Assembly: GCF_029892155.1 (NCBI RefSeq)
Contig: NZ_JARZAG010000006.1
Location: 1-64,000 of the forward strand
Source of the DNA: Kitasatospora sp. GAS204B
GTDB lineage: Bacteria > Actinomycetota > Actinomycetes > Streptomycetales > Streptomycetaceae
DNA length: 64,000 nucleotides
Direction of reading: 5' to 3'
A program made the position numbers and the translations under genes. The notes under the pieces were generated by a model that searched no databases, had not been told where the DNA came from, and worked only from the letters and a program-made list of their open reading frames with translations. Of the stretch, positions 45,858-53,587 are shown piece after piece; the first letter of the stretch is position 1, and each line of letters begins with the position of its first letter.

Positions 45858-46431
45858 GTCTTCTGACGGTCGGTCAGTCAGGGTTGACCGGGCTCACCGC
45901 GTGCAGCGGTCCCCGTTGGGTTCACTGGCGGGCGCTCAGCCGTGCGGGGGTCAGGGCAAGGGTTGGGGGGATGGCCGCAGGTCGGGGGCGGATTGCCGGC
46001 GGTAGGCGGGGGTCGGGGGCGCGAGAACTCGCGGTCGTGGGCGGGGTGGGGGTGGTGGATGTGGTGGCCGTCACCGCCGGTGCGGGGTGAGGCCGCCCAC
46101 ATTGTCGACACCCGGTGAGCGGCTCCTGACCCAGCGCCCACTTCGCGAAGATCCGCAACGGCCGTGCGAATGGTCCACGTCACATCCGAGCCGGCCGGCC
46201 GCAGCACCGTCGTGGTCGCCGGCTGCACAGCAGCGACGCCGAGCTGGACACACCCTTCGCCCGGTTGCTGGACACGCCGTGCCCGGAGGGTGCAGGTGAT
46301 CAGGGTCGACGAGGGCCCCACCTGCCGCCCGAACGTCTGACGGATCATCAGCAGGTTTGGCACACCTGGCCGTTGGTGGCCGAGGGTCAACCGCTCAGCG
46401 GCGGCCTCCACGCCCCGGCCGACCCTGCCGC

Positions 46432-46472
46432 ATGACGAAGGCGCCCACCGTCACGGTGGGCGCCTTCGTCAT
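46432..46472. terminator. 41-bp palindrome inside the gene-poor region
   Basis: Twenty-base perfect arms flank one central base. It has the shape of the other terminators in this window but lies about 575 bases from the nearest upstream stop, so it may mark the end of a lost gene. Confidence 0.5.
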
Positions 46473-46571
46473 GTCGCAGCGAGCGCGAACGCCACGACCG
46501 ACCCAAGCTACCGTCTTCCGGCGGGATCGGAGGAGTGGTTCTGAACACACTGCCGCAGGCCCGCCGCTCGA

Positions 46572-46601
46572 TTGACAGTACTCGAACGATCGGGCAAGAA
46601 T
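46572..46601 (+). promoter_or_regulatory. Possible promoter of the lipoprotein gene
   Basis: A perfect -35 hexamer TTGACA (46572-46577) is followed after 18 bases by AAGAAT (46596-46601), a weak -10. It lies about 145 bases upstream of the lipoprotein start. Confidence 0.35.
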
Positions 46602-46744
46602 CCGGGCACCCGGCGGTTCCTCAGCCAGAGGACAGCCACCACAACGACCGTCGGAGACCTTCACCGATATCAGTGCCCCGGCACCGCCATGCCTTGATCA
46701 CCCGTGCCCGCTCAGCGGGCCGGCGACCTCACGAGGAAGACCCG

Positions 46745-47587
46745 ATGCCCCCTTCCGCTCTCCCGCCCCGTCGTGCCCGACGTGCCCGTCGACGTGCTCG
46801 TCGCCGCATCGTCTGCGGTGTCGTCGGCACGGTCGGTCTGCTGGCCGTCCTGCTCAGTGCCTGTGGTGGGGGAGGCGGCGCCGGTAGCGCCGGGGGGCAG
46901 CCGGCTACCGGGCCGAGCACGGTCGCGGCCGGCGTTCCGGGCGCGAGCGCCTCGCCGTCGTCGTCCGCCTCTCCGTCGCCGGCCGGAGCGGTGTCGTCGG
47001 CCCCGGCGTCATCGTCGTCGGCCGGACCGTCGGCGGCGGCGTTCGCCGGGGTGTCGCTGACGGCGGCCGAGCTGCCCGCTGGCTCGGTCGAGCAGTGGAA
47101 GCCGCTCGCCGCGCCGCGCACCTCGGCGATGACCAAGGCCGTCCAGGTCAACGAGTGCGCGTCGGTCACCGGTGGTGTCTCCTGGCAGCAGCTGGGCTAC
47201 GTCAGCACGTACCAGACGCCCGCCGAGCAGGACCTGTTCAGCTTCCGCGACGCCGCGTCCGCCCGGTCCGCGTACCAGAACCTGCTGACCCAGATGGGCA
47301 GTTGCCAGGCCCAGTCCCGCGCCCTGCAGACCAAGTCGCTCGGCACCGCCGACGCCGAGGTCGTCCAGACCGCCGGCACCGACCAGGGCACCGCCTGGTC
47401 ACGCCACTGGAACGGGGTCGAAGGAATCTCCGCAGCGGGCCTGCAGACCGACCACCTCTATGCCGTCCAGCAGGGCAGCATCCTCGCCATCGTCCACTTC
47501 GACGAATGGGCCGGCGTCCCCGCCGCCCCCTACAGCACCCAAGCCGACGGAGACCTGCTCACCGCGGTCGCCCACCGGCTCGGTTGA
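46745..47587 (+). CDS. Lipoprotein with PknH-like sensor domain
   Basis: 280-residue lipoprotein. A very basic start and hydrophobic stretch end in the lipobox LLSAC, followed by a Gly/Ser/Ala/Pro linker (about 45-100). The C-terminal domain (about 105-280) has two cysteines (VNECASVTG and GSCQAQ) and WNGVEG, in the pattern of PknH-type extracellular sensor domains; this match is tentative. GAGGAAG precedes the ATG. It probably sits on the outer face of the membrane. The next gene, an NlpC/P60-like secreted protein, starts 43 bases later in the same direction. Confidence 0.7.
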   Translation: MPPSALPPRRARRARRRARRRIVCGVVGTVGLLAVLLSACGGGGGAGSAGGQPATGPSTVAAGVPGASASPSSSASPSPAGAVSSAPASSSSAGPSAAAFAGVSLTAAELPAGSVEQWKPLAAPRTSAMTKAVQVNECASVTGGVSWQQLGYVSTYQTPAEQDLFSFRDAASARSAYQNLLTQMGSCQAQSRALQTKSLGTADAEVVQTAGTDQGTAWSRHWNGVEGISAAGLQTDHLYAVQQGSILAIVHFDEWAGVPAAPYSTQADGDLLTAVAHRLG

Positions 47588-47630
47588 TTCACCCACTCTC
47601 CTGCCACCTCTCCCGTCCCTGGAGACAAGC

Positions 47631-47666
47631 ATGCCTTCGCACCGCAAGATGCCCTCGCATCGCAAG
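47631..47666 (+). repeat. 18-bp tandem duplication of the first six codons
   Basis: Two 18-base units beginning ATGCC(T/C)TCGCA(C/T)CGC follow each other, differing only at two third positions. Both encode Met-Pro-Ser-His-Arg-Lys. The duplication gives the gene two start codons and lengthens the basic part of the signal peptide. Confidence 0.85.
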
Positions 47667-48359
47667 CACGTCCGCCGCTGGGCCGTCGGCCTGGTCGGCG
47701 CCGGCGCCGCCTCCCTGCTCGCCGCCGTCCCCGCGCACGCCGCCTCGTCCGTCGACGGCACGATCTCGCCCACCGAGGTCATTCAGCGGGCCCAGAGCTG
47801 GGTCAGTGAGGGCGTGCCGTACAACCAGGGCGCCAACTACACCGACAGCAACGGCAGCTACCGCGAGGACTGCTCCGGCTTCGTCTCGATGGCCTGGCAC
47901 CTGTCCGACAGCCTGGTCACCCAGACGCTGCCGAGCGTCTCCACCCAGATCGCCAGCAGCCAGCTCCAGCCGGGCGACGCCCTCGACTACACCGACGAGC
48001 ACGTCATCCTGTTCGGCGGCTGGATCGACCAGTCCGCCGGGACCTTCAACTACTACTCCGAGCAGAACTCGCGGGTCCTGACCAACGAGTACCAGGGCGA
48101 CCTCAACTCCAGCTCGGTGGCCGGCTGGCCGACCAGCTCGTACACGCCGCTGCGCTACAACAACATCTCGGGCGCGGCCCCCACCACGACGACTCCCGCT
48201 CCCGCTCCGACCCCGGCGCCCGCTCCGGCCCCGGCCCCGGCCGGCGGCGCCACGGGTACCACCGGTGGTACCGCTGGTACGGGTGGCAGCACCGGCGGCA
48301 CCGCCTCGCGCCACGGCCACCACGGTTGGAGCTGGAGCTCCAACCACCGCTGGTGGTAA
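47631..48359 (+). CDS. Secreted NlpC/P60-like cell wall hydrolase
   Basis: 242-residue secreted protein. A basic signal ends near AHA (about residue 37). The catalytic domain (about 45-185) has the cysteine in EDCSGFVSMAW and a histidine in DEHVILFGGW, the spacing of NlpC/P60-type cysteine peptidases acting on peptidoglycan. A Pro/Ala/Thr/Gly-rich tail ends with a His/Trp-rich stretch that may bind the wall. The first six codons are tandemly duplicated (MPSHRK twice), so ATG 47631 or 47649 could serve; GGAGA lies before the first. A strong terminator follows. Confidence 0.8.
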   Translation: MPSHRKMPSHRKHVRRWAVGLVGAGAASLLAAVPAHAASSVDGTISPTEVIQRAQSWVSEGVPYNQGANYTDSNGSYREDCSGFVSMAWHLSDSLVTQTLPSVSTQIASSQLQPGDALDYTDEHVILFGGWIDQSAGTFNYYSEQNSRVLTNEYQGDLNSSSVAGWPTSSYTPLRYNNISGAAPTTTTPAPAPTPAPAPAPAPAGGATGTTGGTAGTGGSTGGTASRHGHHGWSWSSNHRWW

Positions 48360-48386
48360 GCCGGTCACGCTGAGCTGAGTCGGCCC

Positions 48387-48442
48387 GCAGTGCGAAGGCC
48401 CCCGGTCCCTCGAAGGTGAGGGGCCGGGGGCCTTCGCACTGC
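48387..48442. terminator. Strong terminator between convergent genes
   Basis: A stem of about 24 base pairs, with one T/G wobble, closes over a six-base loop between the NlpC/P60-like gene and the convergent arsC. It serves mainly the plus-strand gene, whose stop is 28 bases upstream. Confidence 0.85.
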
Positions 48443-48515
48443 TGTTGGGCGTGAGGACGTCAGGACACCACAGGGCTGCGGCGTTCGACCGTCCTGGCGA
48501 TCCGGATACCGGGGG

Positions 48516-48935
48516 TCATGCCCGTGCCTCGACGCCGAGTTCGGTGAGCAGGCCGCGGACGCGCCGCTCGATCTCGTCGCGGATCGGGCGGACCGCATCG
48601 ACGCCCTGCCCGGCCGGGTCCGCCAACTTCCAGTCCAGGTAGCGCTTTCCGGGGAAGTGCGGGCAGGCGTCGCCGCAGCCCATGGTGATCACGACGTCGG
48701 AGCTCTGCACGGCCTCGACGGTGAGCACCTTTGGCGTCTCGGCGGAGAGGTCGATACCGGCCTCGCGCATGGCGTCGACCACCGCCGGGTTCACGGTGTC
48801 GGCAGGGGCGGAGCCGGCCGAGCGGACCTGGACACGGTCCTGTCCGAGGTGGGCGAGGAAGGCGGCGGCCATCTGGGATCGCCCGGCGTTGTGGACGCAG
48901 ACGAACAGCACGGACGGAACGGCGGGAGTGCTCAC
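48516..48935 (-). CDS. arsC: Arsenate reductase (low-molecular-weight phosphatase family)
   Basis: 139-residue arsenate reductase. The phosphatase-type loop CVHNAGRS (Cys13 to Arg19) binds arsenate, and MGCGDACPHFPG supplies the further cysteines of the relay; the end DEIERRVRGLL is usual. It reduces arsenate to arsenite in the cytoplasm. GTG at 48935 is the start. It is the last gene of the arsR-aquaglyceroporin-arsC operon, 45 bases after the channel gene. A protein tyrosine phosphatase role is unlikely given the extra cysteines. Confidence 0.92.
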   Translation of the reverse strand: MSTPAVPSVLFVCVHNAGRSQMAAAFLAHLGQDRVQVRSAGSAPADTVNPAVVDAMREAGIDLSAETPKVLTVEAVQSSDVVITMGCGDACPHFPGKRYLDWKLADPAGQGVDAVRPIRDEIERRVRGLLTELGVEARA

Positions 48936-48980
48936 GGCAGGGTGCTTCCTTGATCGAGAAGAGAGATGCGGGAGGGCCGG

Positions 48981-49727
48981 TCAGCGGCCGGAGGCGGCGA
49001 GGTGGTGCTCGCTGTGCGGGACGACGACGTCCTCACCGGCGGGCGTGGGTCGGCCGAACAGTACGGCGACCAGTGCGACGCCGACGGCCAGGCCGACGAG
49101 TTGGGCGGCGATGAACGCCAGCACCGAGCCGGGGGCGATGCCGGCGAAAGTGTCCGTGAAGGCCCGGCCGACGGTCACCGCGGGGTTGGCGAAGCTCGTC
49201 GAGGACGTGAACCAGTAGGCCGCGCCGATGTAGGAGGCGACGGCGACAGGCGCGAAGTGCGCGCGACCCGTGCGGGCCAGGCCGAAGATCAGCAGGATCA
49301 GGCCGGCGGTCGCCACGACCTCGCCCAGCCACAGGTGTGGGGCCGAGCGGTCGTGGGTGGACCAGCGCACCAGCGGCTCGGCGAACATCGCGTCCGCGAG
49401 CACCGCGCCGCCGATCGCTCCGGCGATCTGTGCGGGCACGTAGGCGGCGACCTCGCGCAGGGTCGGGCCCCCGCCTGCGCGGCGGCCGGTCCACCAGGCG
49501 GCCAGGGTGACGGCGGGGTTGAAGTGGGCGCCGGAGACCGGACCGAGCAGGGCGATCAGCACGCCCAGACCGAAGACGGTGGCCAGGGAGTTGGCCAGCA
49601 ACTGCACGCCGACGTCCTGGGAGAGCTTTGCGGCCTGGACGCCGGAGCCGACCACGATGGCGACCAGCGCGCCCGTCCCGACGAACTCGACGGCGGTGCG
49701 GCGGCCCAGCCGGGCGGGCGCGGTCAT
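48981..49727 (-). CDS. Aquaglyceroporin for arsenite
   Basis: 248-residue major intrinsic protein with six membrane helices. Both pore motifs are intact: HFNPAVTL and FANPAVTV. In an arsR-arsC operon such a channel lets arsenite produced by ArsC leave down its gradient, replacing ArsB or ACR3 pumps as known for AqpS-type systems. The ATG overlaps the arsR stop (ATGA at 49724-49727), so the two are translationally coupled. General water or glycerol transport is possible, but context favours arsenic export. Confidence 0.88.
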   Translation of the reverse strand: MTAPARLGRRTAVEFVGTGALVAIVVGSGVQAAKLSQDVGVQLLANSLATVFGLGVLIALLGPVSGAHFNPAVTLAAWWTGRRAGGGPTLREVAAYVPAQIAGAIGGAVLADAMFAEPLVRWSTHDRSAPHLWLGEVVATAGLILLIFGLARTGRAHFAPVAVASYIGAAYWFTSSTSFANPAVTVGRAFTDTFAGIAPGSVLAFIAAQLVGLAVGVALVAVLFGRPTPAGEDVVVPHSEHHLAASGR

Positions 49728-50113
49728 CTCGCAGCCCCCGCACCCGGGACTGCCCCGGTCGGAGCCTCCAGTAGCGAGGACAGGCGGGCGAGGGCTGCGG
49801 GCAGCACCCAGTAGTAGACCCAGGTCCCCCGTCGCTCGGAGTCGACCAGTCCGGCCTCGCGCAGCACCTTCAGGTGGTGGGAGATGGTCGGCTGGGAGAC
49901 GTCGAACGGGCCGGTCAGGTCGCAGACGCAGGCCTCGCCGCCCTCGTGCGAGGCGATCAGCGACAACAGCCGCAGCCGCACCGGGTCCGACAGAGCCTTG
50001 AACATCCTCGCCAGGTCGGTGGCGGCCGCTTCGCCCAGCGGCTCGCGGACCATCGGCGAGCAGCACGCCACCGCTTCGTCCTGACCGAGCACCGGCAGTT
50101 CCAGATTCGACAT
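49724..50113 (-). CDS. arsR: ArsR-family arsenic-responsive repressor
   Basis: 129-residue winged-helix repressor. The metalloid site includes CVC in GGEACVCDLTG at the start of the recognition region, with a further CCSP pair near the N-terminus. The DNA-binding stretch QPTISHHLKVLREAGLV is typical. Arsenite binding should release it from DNA. No ribosome site is clear before ATG 50113. A 24-bp palindrome in the 87-bp gap to the divergent arsI gene is the likely operator controlling both directions. Confidence 0.93.
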   Translation of the reverse strand: MSNLELPVLGQDEAVACCSPMVREPLGEAAATDLARMFKALSDPVRLRLLSLIASHEGGEACVCDLTGPFDVSQPTISHHLKVLREAGLVDSERRGTWVYYWVLPAALARLSSLLEAPTGAVPGAGAAR

Positions 50114-50154
50114 ACGTCTATGTTGACAGTCATCTAATCGAGTGGCAATCTCGG

Positions 50155-50178
50155 CTGTATCGACATCTGTCGATACAG
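50155..50178. promoter_or_regulatory. ArsR operator between arsR and arsI
   Basis: Eleven-base perfect arms CTGTATCGACA and TGTCGATACAG flank two bases. The ATCGACA...TGTCGAT core resembles actinobacterial ArsR sites. It lies 42 bases before arsR and 23 before arsI. Confidence 0.75.
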
Positions 50179-50200
50179 GACTCGGATCGGGGAGACCACC

Positions 50201-50614
50201 ATGTCCCGCGTTCAGCTCGCCCTTCGCGTCGCCGACCTCGAAGGCTCGATCGCCTTCTACGCCAAGCTCTTCGGCGTCGAGCCCGCCAAGCGCCGCCCCG
50301 GCTACGCCAACTTCGCCATCACCGAGCCCCCGCTCAAGCTCGTCCTGCTCGAGGGCGTCGCCGGCGAGGACACCCGCCTGGACCACCTCGGCGTCGAGGT
50401 CGCCACCAGCGAGGACGTGACCGCCGCCACCGACCGGCTGAGTGAGGCCGGCTTGGCCACCTTCGAGGAGAACAACACCTCGTGCTGCTATGCGGTCCAG
50501 GACAAGGTCTGGGTGCACGGGCCGGGCAAGGAGCCCTGGGAGGTGTACGTGGTCAAGGCCGACGCCGACCGGATCGGCACGAGCGCCACCCCCGCCGGTG
50601 ACACCTGCTGCTGA
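50201..50614 (+). CDS. arsI: ArsI/CadI-family glyoxalase-fold protein
   Basis: 137-residue vicinal-oxygen-chelate protein. It has the family's thiol pair Cys95-Cys96 in NTSCCYA and a C-terminal CC, used to bind trivalent arsenicals. Histidine 62 (DHLG) and Glu114 (PWEVYVV) are candidate iron ligands; the first ligand, His5 in characterised ArsI enzymes, is Gln here, as in mycobacterial CadI. ArsI cleaves the carbon-arsenic bond of organoarsenicals; with the Gln change, metal binding only (CadI role) is an alternative. GGGGAGA lies before the ATG. Divergent from the ars operon and sharing its operator. Confidence 0.88.
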   Translation: MSRVQLALRVADLEGSIAFYAKLFGVEPAKRRPGYANFAITEPPLKLVLLEGVAGEDTRLDHLGVEVATSEDVTAATDRLSEAGLATFEENNTSCCYAVQDKVWVHGPGKEPWEVYVVKADADRIGTSATPAGDTCC

Positions 50615-50673
50615 GGCTCGCAGAGGCGGGGGCATGGCGGCGAGCCGACGTCGAGCGGTGTGCTGACGGTCGG

Positions 50674-51684
50674 TCAGGTGGCCAGCAGGACGGCGACGCC
50701 CGTGATCCGGTCCGCTGCCAGGTCCGCCAGCGCGGCGTCGGCGCGGTCCATCGGATAGCGCTGGACGTGCACCTGCGGTCGGGTGCGGGCGACCGCGTCG
50801 AGGTAGGCCCGGCCGTCGGCCCGGGTGTTGGCGGTGACGCTGCGAAGGGTGCGTTCCTGGAACAGGTGGCGCTGGTAGTCGAGTACGGGGATGCCGGTGA
50901 GGTGGATGCCGGCCACCGCGAGGGTGCCGCCGCGGTCCAGGGCGCCGAGCGCGACCGGGACCAGGTCGCCGACGGGGGCGAACAGGATGGCGGAGTCCAG
51001 CGGTTCCGGGGGCGTCTCGTAGGCGTCGCGGGCGGAGGCGGCGCCGAGTTCGAGGGCCAGCCGCCGGGCCGGCTCGGAGCGGGTCAGCACGTGCACGGTG
51101 GCGCCCTCGGCGAGGGCGAGTTGGGCGGTGAGGTGCGCGGAGGCGCCGAAGCCGTAGAGGCCGAGCCGGCCGCCCGGTGGCAGGTCGGCGCGCCGCAGTG
51201 CCCGGTAGCCGATCAGGCCGGCGCAGAGCAGCGGCGCGAGTTCCTCGGCCGGCGGGCCCTCGGGCAGCCGGTAGCTGAAGTCGACGTTCGCCAGCAACTG
51301 CTCGGCGTAGCCGCCGTGCCGGTCCCAGCCGGTGTAGCGGGAGTTCGGGCAGAGGTTCTCGTGCCCGCCCCGGCAGTACCGGCAGTTCCCGCAGGCGCTC
51401 GCCAGCCAGGCCACGCCGACCCGGTCGCCGGGCGCGAAGCCGGCCGCCTCGGCGCCGGTGCGCAGCACCCGGCCGACCACCTCGTGGCCCGGCGTGCAGC
51501 GGGGCGTGCGGGGCGTGAGATCCCCTTCGGCCAGGTGCAGATCGGTACGGCACACCCCGCACGCCGCCACCTCGACCAGCAGCTCCCGGGGACCGGGTTC
51601 GGCCACCGGTCGCCGCACCCGGCGCAGCGGTGCGGAGCCGAGCGGGCCCGGGTGCTCCACCACCCAGGCTGCGATATCGGGCAT
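50674..51684 (-). CDS. Zinc-dependent alcohol dehydrogenase
   Basis: 336-residue medium-chain dehydrogenase. The catalytic zinc site is marked by [10 protein letters not shown] and GHEVVG, and the structural zinc loop by four cysteines in [15 protein letters not shown]. The Rossmann motif is [11 protein letters not shown], so NAD(P) binding is likely. It oxidises an unknown alcohol. ATG at 51684 has GAGGAG six bases upstream; the longer frame is not coding. It is divergent from the nitroreductase; together with the stress proteins it resembles the hypoxia or dormancy clusters of actinomycetes. Confidence 0.9.
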   Translation of the reverse strand: MPDIAAWVVEHPGPLGSAPLRRVRRPVAEPGPRELLVEVAACGVCRTDLHLAEGDLTPRTPRCTPGHEVVGRVLRTGAEAAGFAPGDRVGVAWLASACGNCRYCRGGHENLCPNSRYTGWDRHGGYAEQLLANVDFSYRLPEGPPAEELAPLLCAGLIGYRALRRADLPPGGRLGLYGFGASAHLTAQLALAEGATVHVLTRSEPARRLALELGAASARDAYETPPEPLDSAILFAPVGDLVPVALGALDRGGTLAVAGIHLTGIPVLDYQRHLFQERTLRSVTANTRADGRAYLDAVARTRPQVHVQRYPMDRADAALADLAADRITGVAVLLAT

Positions 51685-51875
51685 GACGCGCTCCTCGGGG
51701 GTTCGGCAGTGGGGCGGGTGGCTGCTCGCCCTTCTCCATCGTCCGCCGGGAACCTGCCGTCCGCCGTCACGGGCCGAGGGCCGGTCGGCTGGTTCGTAAA
51801 CGGCCCGAAGGGCGCACGATGGGAGCAGCGCAGGGCGTGCCGCCACCGGACGCCCGGCACCTCATGGAGGCCGTC

Positions 51876-52859
51876 ATGCTCACCTCGGAACTCGACTCCG
51901 CGACCCTGGAGGGCTTGGTCTCCGCCGCGGTCGCCGCGCCGTCGCTGCACAACACCCAGCCCTGGCGGTTCCGATTCCGCCCCGACACCACCACGCTGGA
52001 GGTCCACGCGGTGCCGCAACCGGCGCTGCGGATCACCGATCCCAGCGGTCGCGGCCTGCACCTCTCGGTCGGTGCCGCGGTGTTCAACCTGCGGGTCGCC
52101 ATCCGGCAGGCGGGCCACGAGCCGGTGGTCCGGCTGCTGCCCAGGACGCCCGAGCCCGACCTGCTCGCGGCGGTCCGCCTGGCCGGCCCGAGCCGGCCGC
52201 CCGAGGGCGGCGGGCGGGACCTCTACTCGGCGATCTGGCGACGGCACAGCAGCCGGCTGCCCTTCACCGACGCGCCGGTGCCCGCCGCGATCCTGACCGA
52301 ACTCGCCGAAGCCGCCCGCGCGGAGGAGGCCTTCCTGGAACTGCCGAGCGAGCAGGAGATCCACCGGCTGCTGGCGGCGACGGCGGAGGGCGAGCGCCGC
52401 GCCGTCTCCGAGCCGGGCCGGCGCCGGGAGCGCTGGCAGGCGGTCCAGGACGACCCGAGCCGCCACTACGGCATCCCGACCGAGGCGATCGGCCCGCTGG
52501 ACGCCGAAGGGCGCCTGCCGCAGCGCGACTTCGCGGCGTTGCGCCCCGGCGAGCACCAGCGCACTGCCGCGTTCGAGGCGCGCCCTCGGGTCGCCGTGCT
52601 CGGCACTGCGCGCGACGAACCCGCCGACTGGCTGCGCGCCGGGCAGGCACTGGAACGCGTGCTGCTGCTGGCCACCGCGCACGGTCTGCGCGCCTCGCTG
52701 CTGAGCCAGGCGCTGGAGTGGTCCGACCTGCGCTGGGCGCTGCGCGATCCGCGCCATGGTCCCGGGCACGTCCAGATGCTGATCAGGCTCGGCTACGGGC
52801 CCGAGGGTGCGCCGACGCCCCGTGCCCCGGTCGCCGAGGTCCTCGACCGGGACGGCTGA
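51876..52859 (+). CDS. Acg-family nitroreductase-like protein
   Basis: 327-residue flavoprotein of the Acg type (two nitroreductase halves in one chain). Typical features are AAPSLHNTQPWRF near the N-terminus, a RRHSSRLPF stretch and QMLIRLGYG near the end. In mycobacteria the family belongs to the DosR dormancy regulon and may sequester flavin. ATG at 51876 is preferred for GGAGG six bases upstream over an ATG four codons earlier. It is divergent from the alcohol dehydrogenase and followed by a universal stress protein. Confidence 0.88.
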   Translation: MLTSELDSATLEGLVSAAVAAPSLHNTQPWRFRFRPDTTTLEVHAVPQPALRITDPSGRGLHLSVGAAVFNLRVAIRQAGHEPVVRLLPRTPEPDLLAAVRLAGPSRPPEGGGRDLYSAIWRRHSSRLPFTDAPVPAAILTELAEAARAEEAFLELPSEQEIHRLLAATAEGERRAVSEPGRRRERWQAVQDDPSRHYGIPTEAIGPLDAEGRLPQRDFAALRPGEHQRTAAFEARPRVAVLGTARDEPADWLRAGQALERVLLLATAHGLRASLLSQALEWSDLRWALRDPRHGPGHVQMLIRLGYGPEGAPTPRAPVAEVLDRDG

Positions 52860-52957
52860 CCTCGGGACGGTTGACCCCAGGCGGTTGACGTGCGCGCGCA
52901 CCCGACAGAGCGCAGCGTGGAAGGGGGCAGCAGGAGAAGCGAGTGAGGTGAGGCAGC

Positions 52958-53395
52958 GTGGCCACAGCAGAGGAGACGCCTCGGGTGGTGGTCGGCGTCG
53001 ACGGCTCGGCCTCGTCACGGGCCGCCGTCCGGTGGGCGGTGCGCTACGCGGAGTTGCTCGGCGCACTGGTGGACGCGGTCGGCGTGATCGAGGTCCCACT
53101 GAACTACGGCTGGTCGGCCCCGGTGGTCGACACCTCGCTGGACGAGCAGACGGCCCGGCGGAATTTCACCCAGGAGCTGGACTCGGTGTTCGACGGGAAC
53201 CGGCCGGTGCAGGTACGGGAGTCGCTGGTGCGCGGGAACCCGGCCGAGGCGCTGGTCGAGGCGGCTCGCGGCGCGGAGGTGCTGGTGGTCGGCAGTCGTG
53301 GGCACGGCACCTTCGCCCGGGCGCTGCTCGGTTCGGTCAGCCAGCGGTGCGCGCTGCACGCGTCGTGCCCGGTGGTGATCGTCCGGGCGGACTAG
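52958..53395 (+). CDS. Universal stress protein
   Basis: 145-residue single-domain UspA-type protein. The ATP-binding pattern GSRGHGTFARALLGSVS and the end CPVVIVRAD are intact, so it likely binds ATP. The start is GTG at 52958 after a GAGGTGAGG. Its stop codon TAG lies inside the terminal inverted repeat of the 168-bp element that follows, so the element sits right at the 3' end of the gene. Its neighbours suggest expression under hypoxic or stationary stress. Confidence 0.92.
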   Translation: MATAEETPRVVVGVDGSASSRAAVRWAVRYAELLGALVDAVGVIEVPLNYGWSAPVVDTSLDEQTARRNFTQELDSVFDGNRPVQVRESLVRGNPAEALVEAARGAEVLVVGSRGHGTFARALLGSVSQRCALHASCPVVIVRAD

Positions 53396-53559
53396 GGCCT
53401 GTACGGCGGATCTTTTCGGATGAGCCCGCGGCGTTGGGCGCCCGGCTGGGCGTGCGCCCGAGTCGTCCTCGTACTGGACGTACTTGGGCGATTCGGGCGT
53501 GCGTCCAGCCGGGATGCCCGGCGTCGCGGGCCCGGAAAGATCCGCCGTACAGGCCCTAG
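53392..53559. repeat. 168-bp imperfect inverted-repeat element (MITE-like)
   Basis: Terminal 28-base inverted repeats (53392-53419 and 53532-53559) match at 27 of 28 positions, starting CTAGGGCCTGTACGG. The interior is also largely self-complementary, so the whole element folds into one long hairpin with a loop near 53475. It encodes nothing. The shape fits a miniature inverted-repeat element or a strong bidirectional terminator between convergent stress genes. It supplies the stop codon of the upstream gene. Confidence 0.8.
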
Positions 53560-53587
53560 GCCCTGAGGCCGACTGAACCGGCCTGGC

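Larger units (their letters stand above)
45858..46744. other. 887-bp gene-poor region
   Basis: No convincing gene is found. A minus-strand frame near 46170-46350 has moderate coding character but no ribosome site and a weak third-position bias, so a decayed gene is possible. The region includes a 41-bp palindrome (46432-46472), a -35-like box (46572) and the leader of the next lipoprotein gene. It begins with TGACGGTCGGTCA-type sequence just after the preceding stop. Confidence 0.4.
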
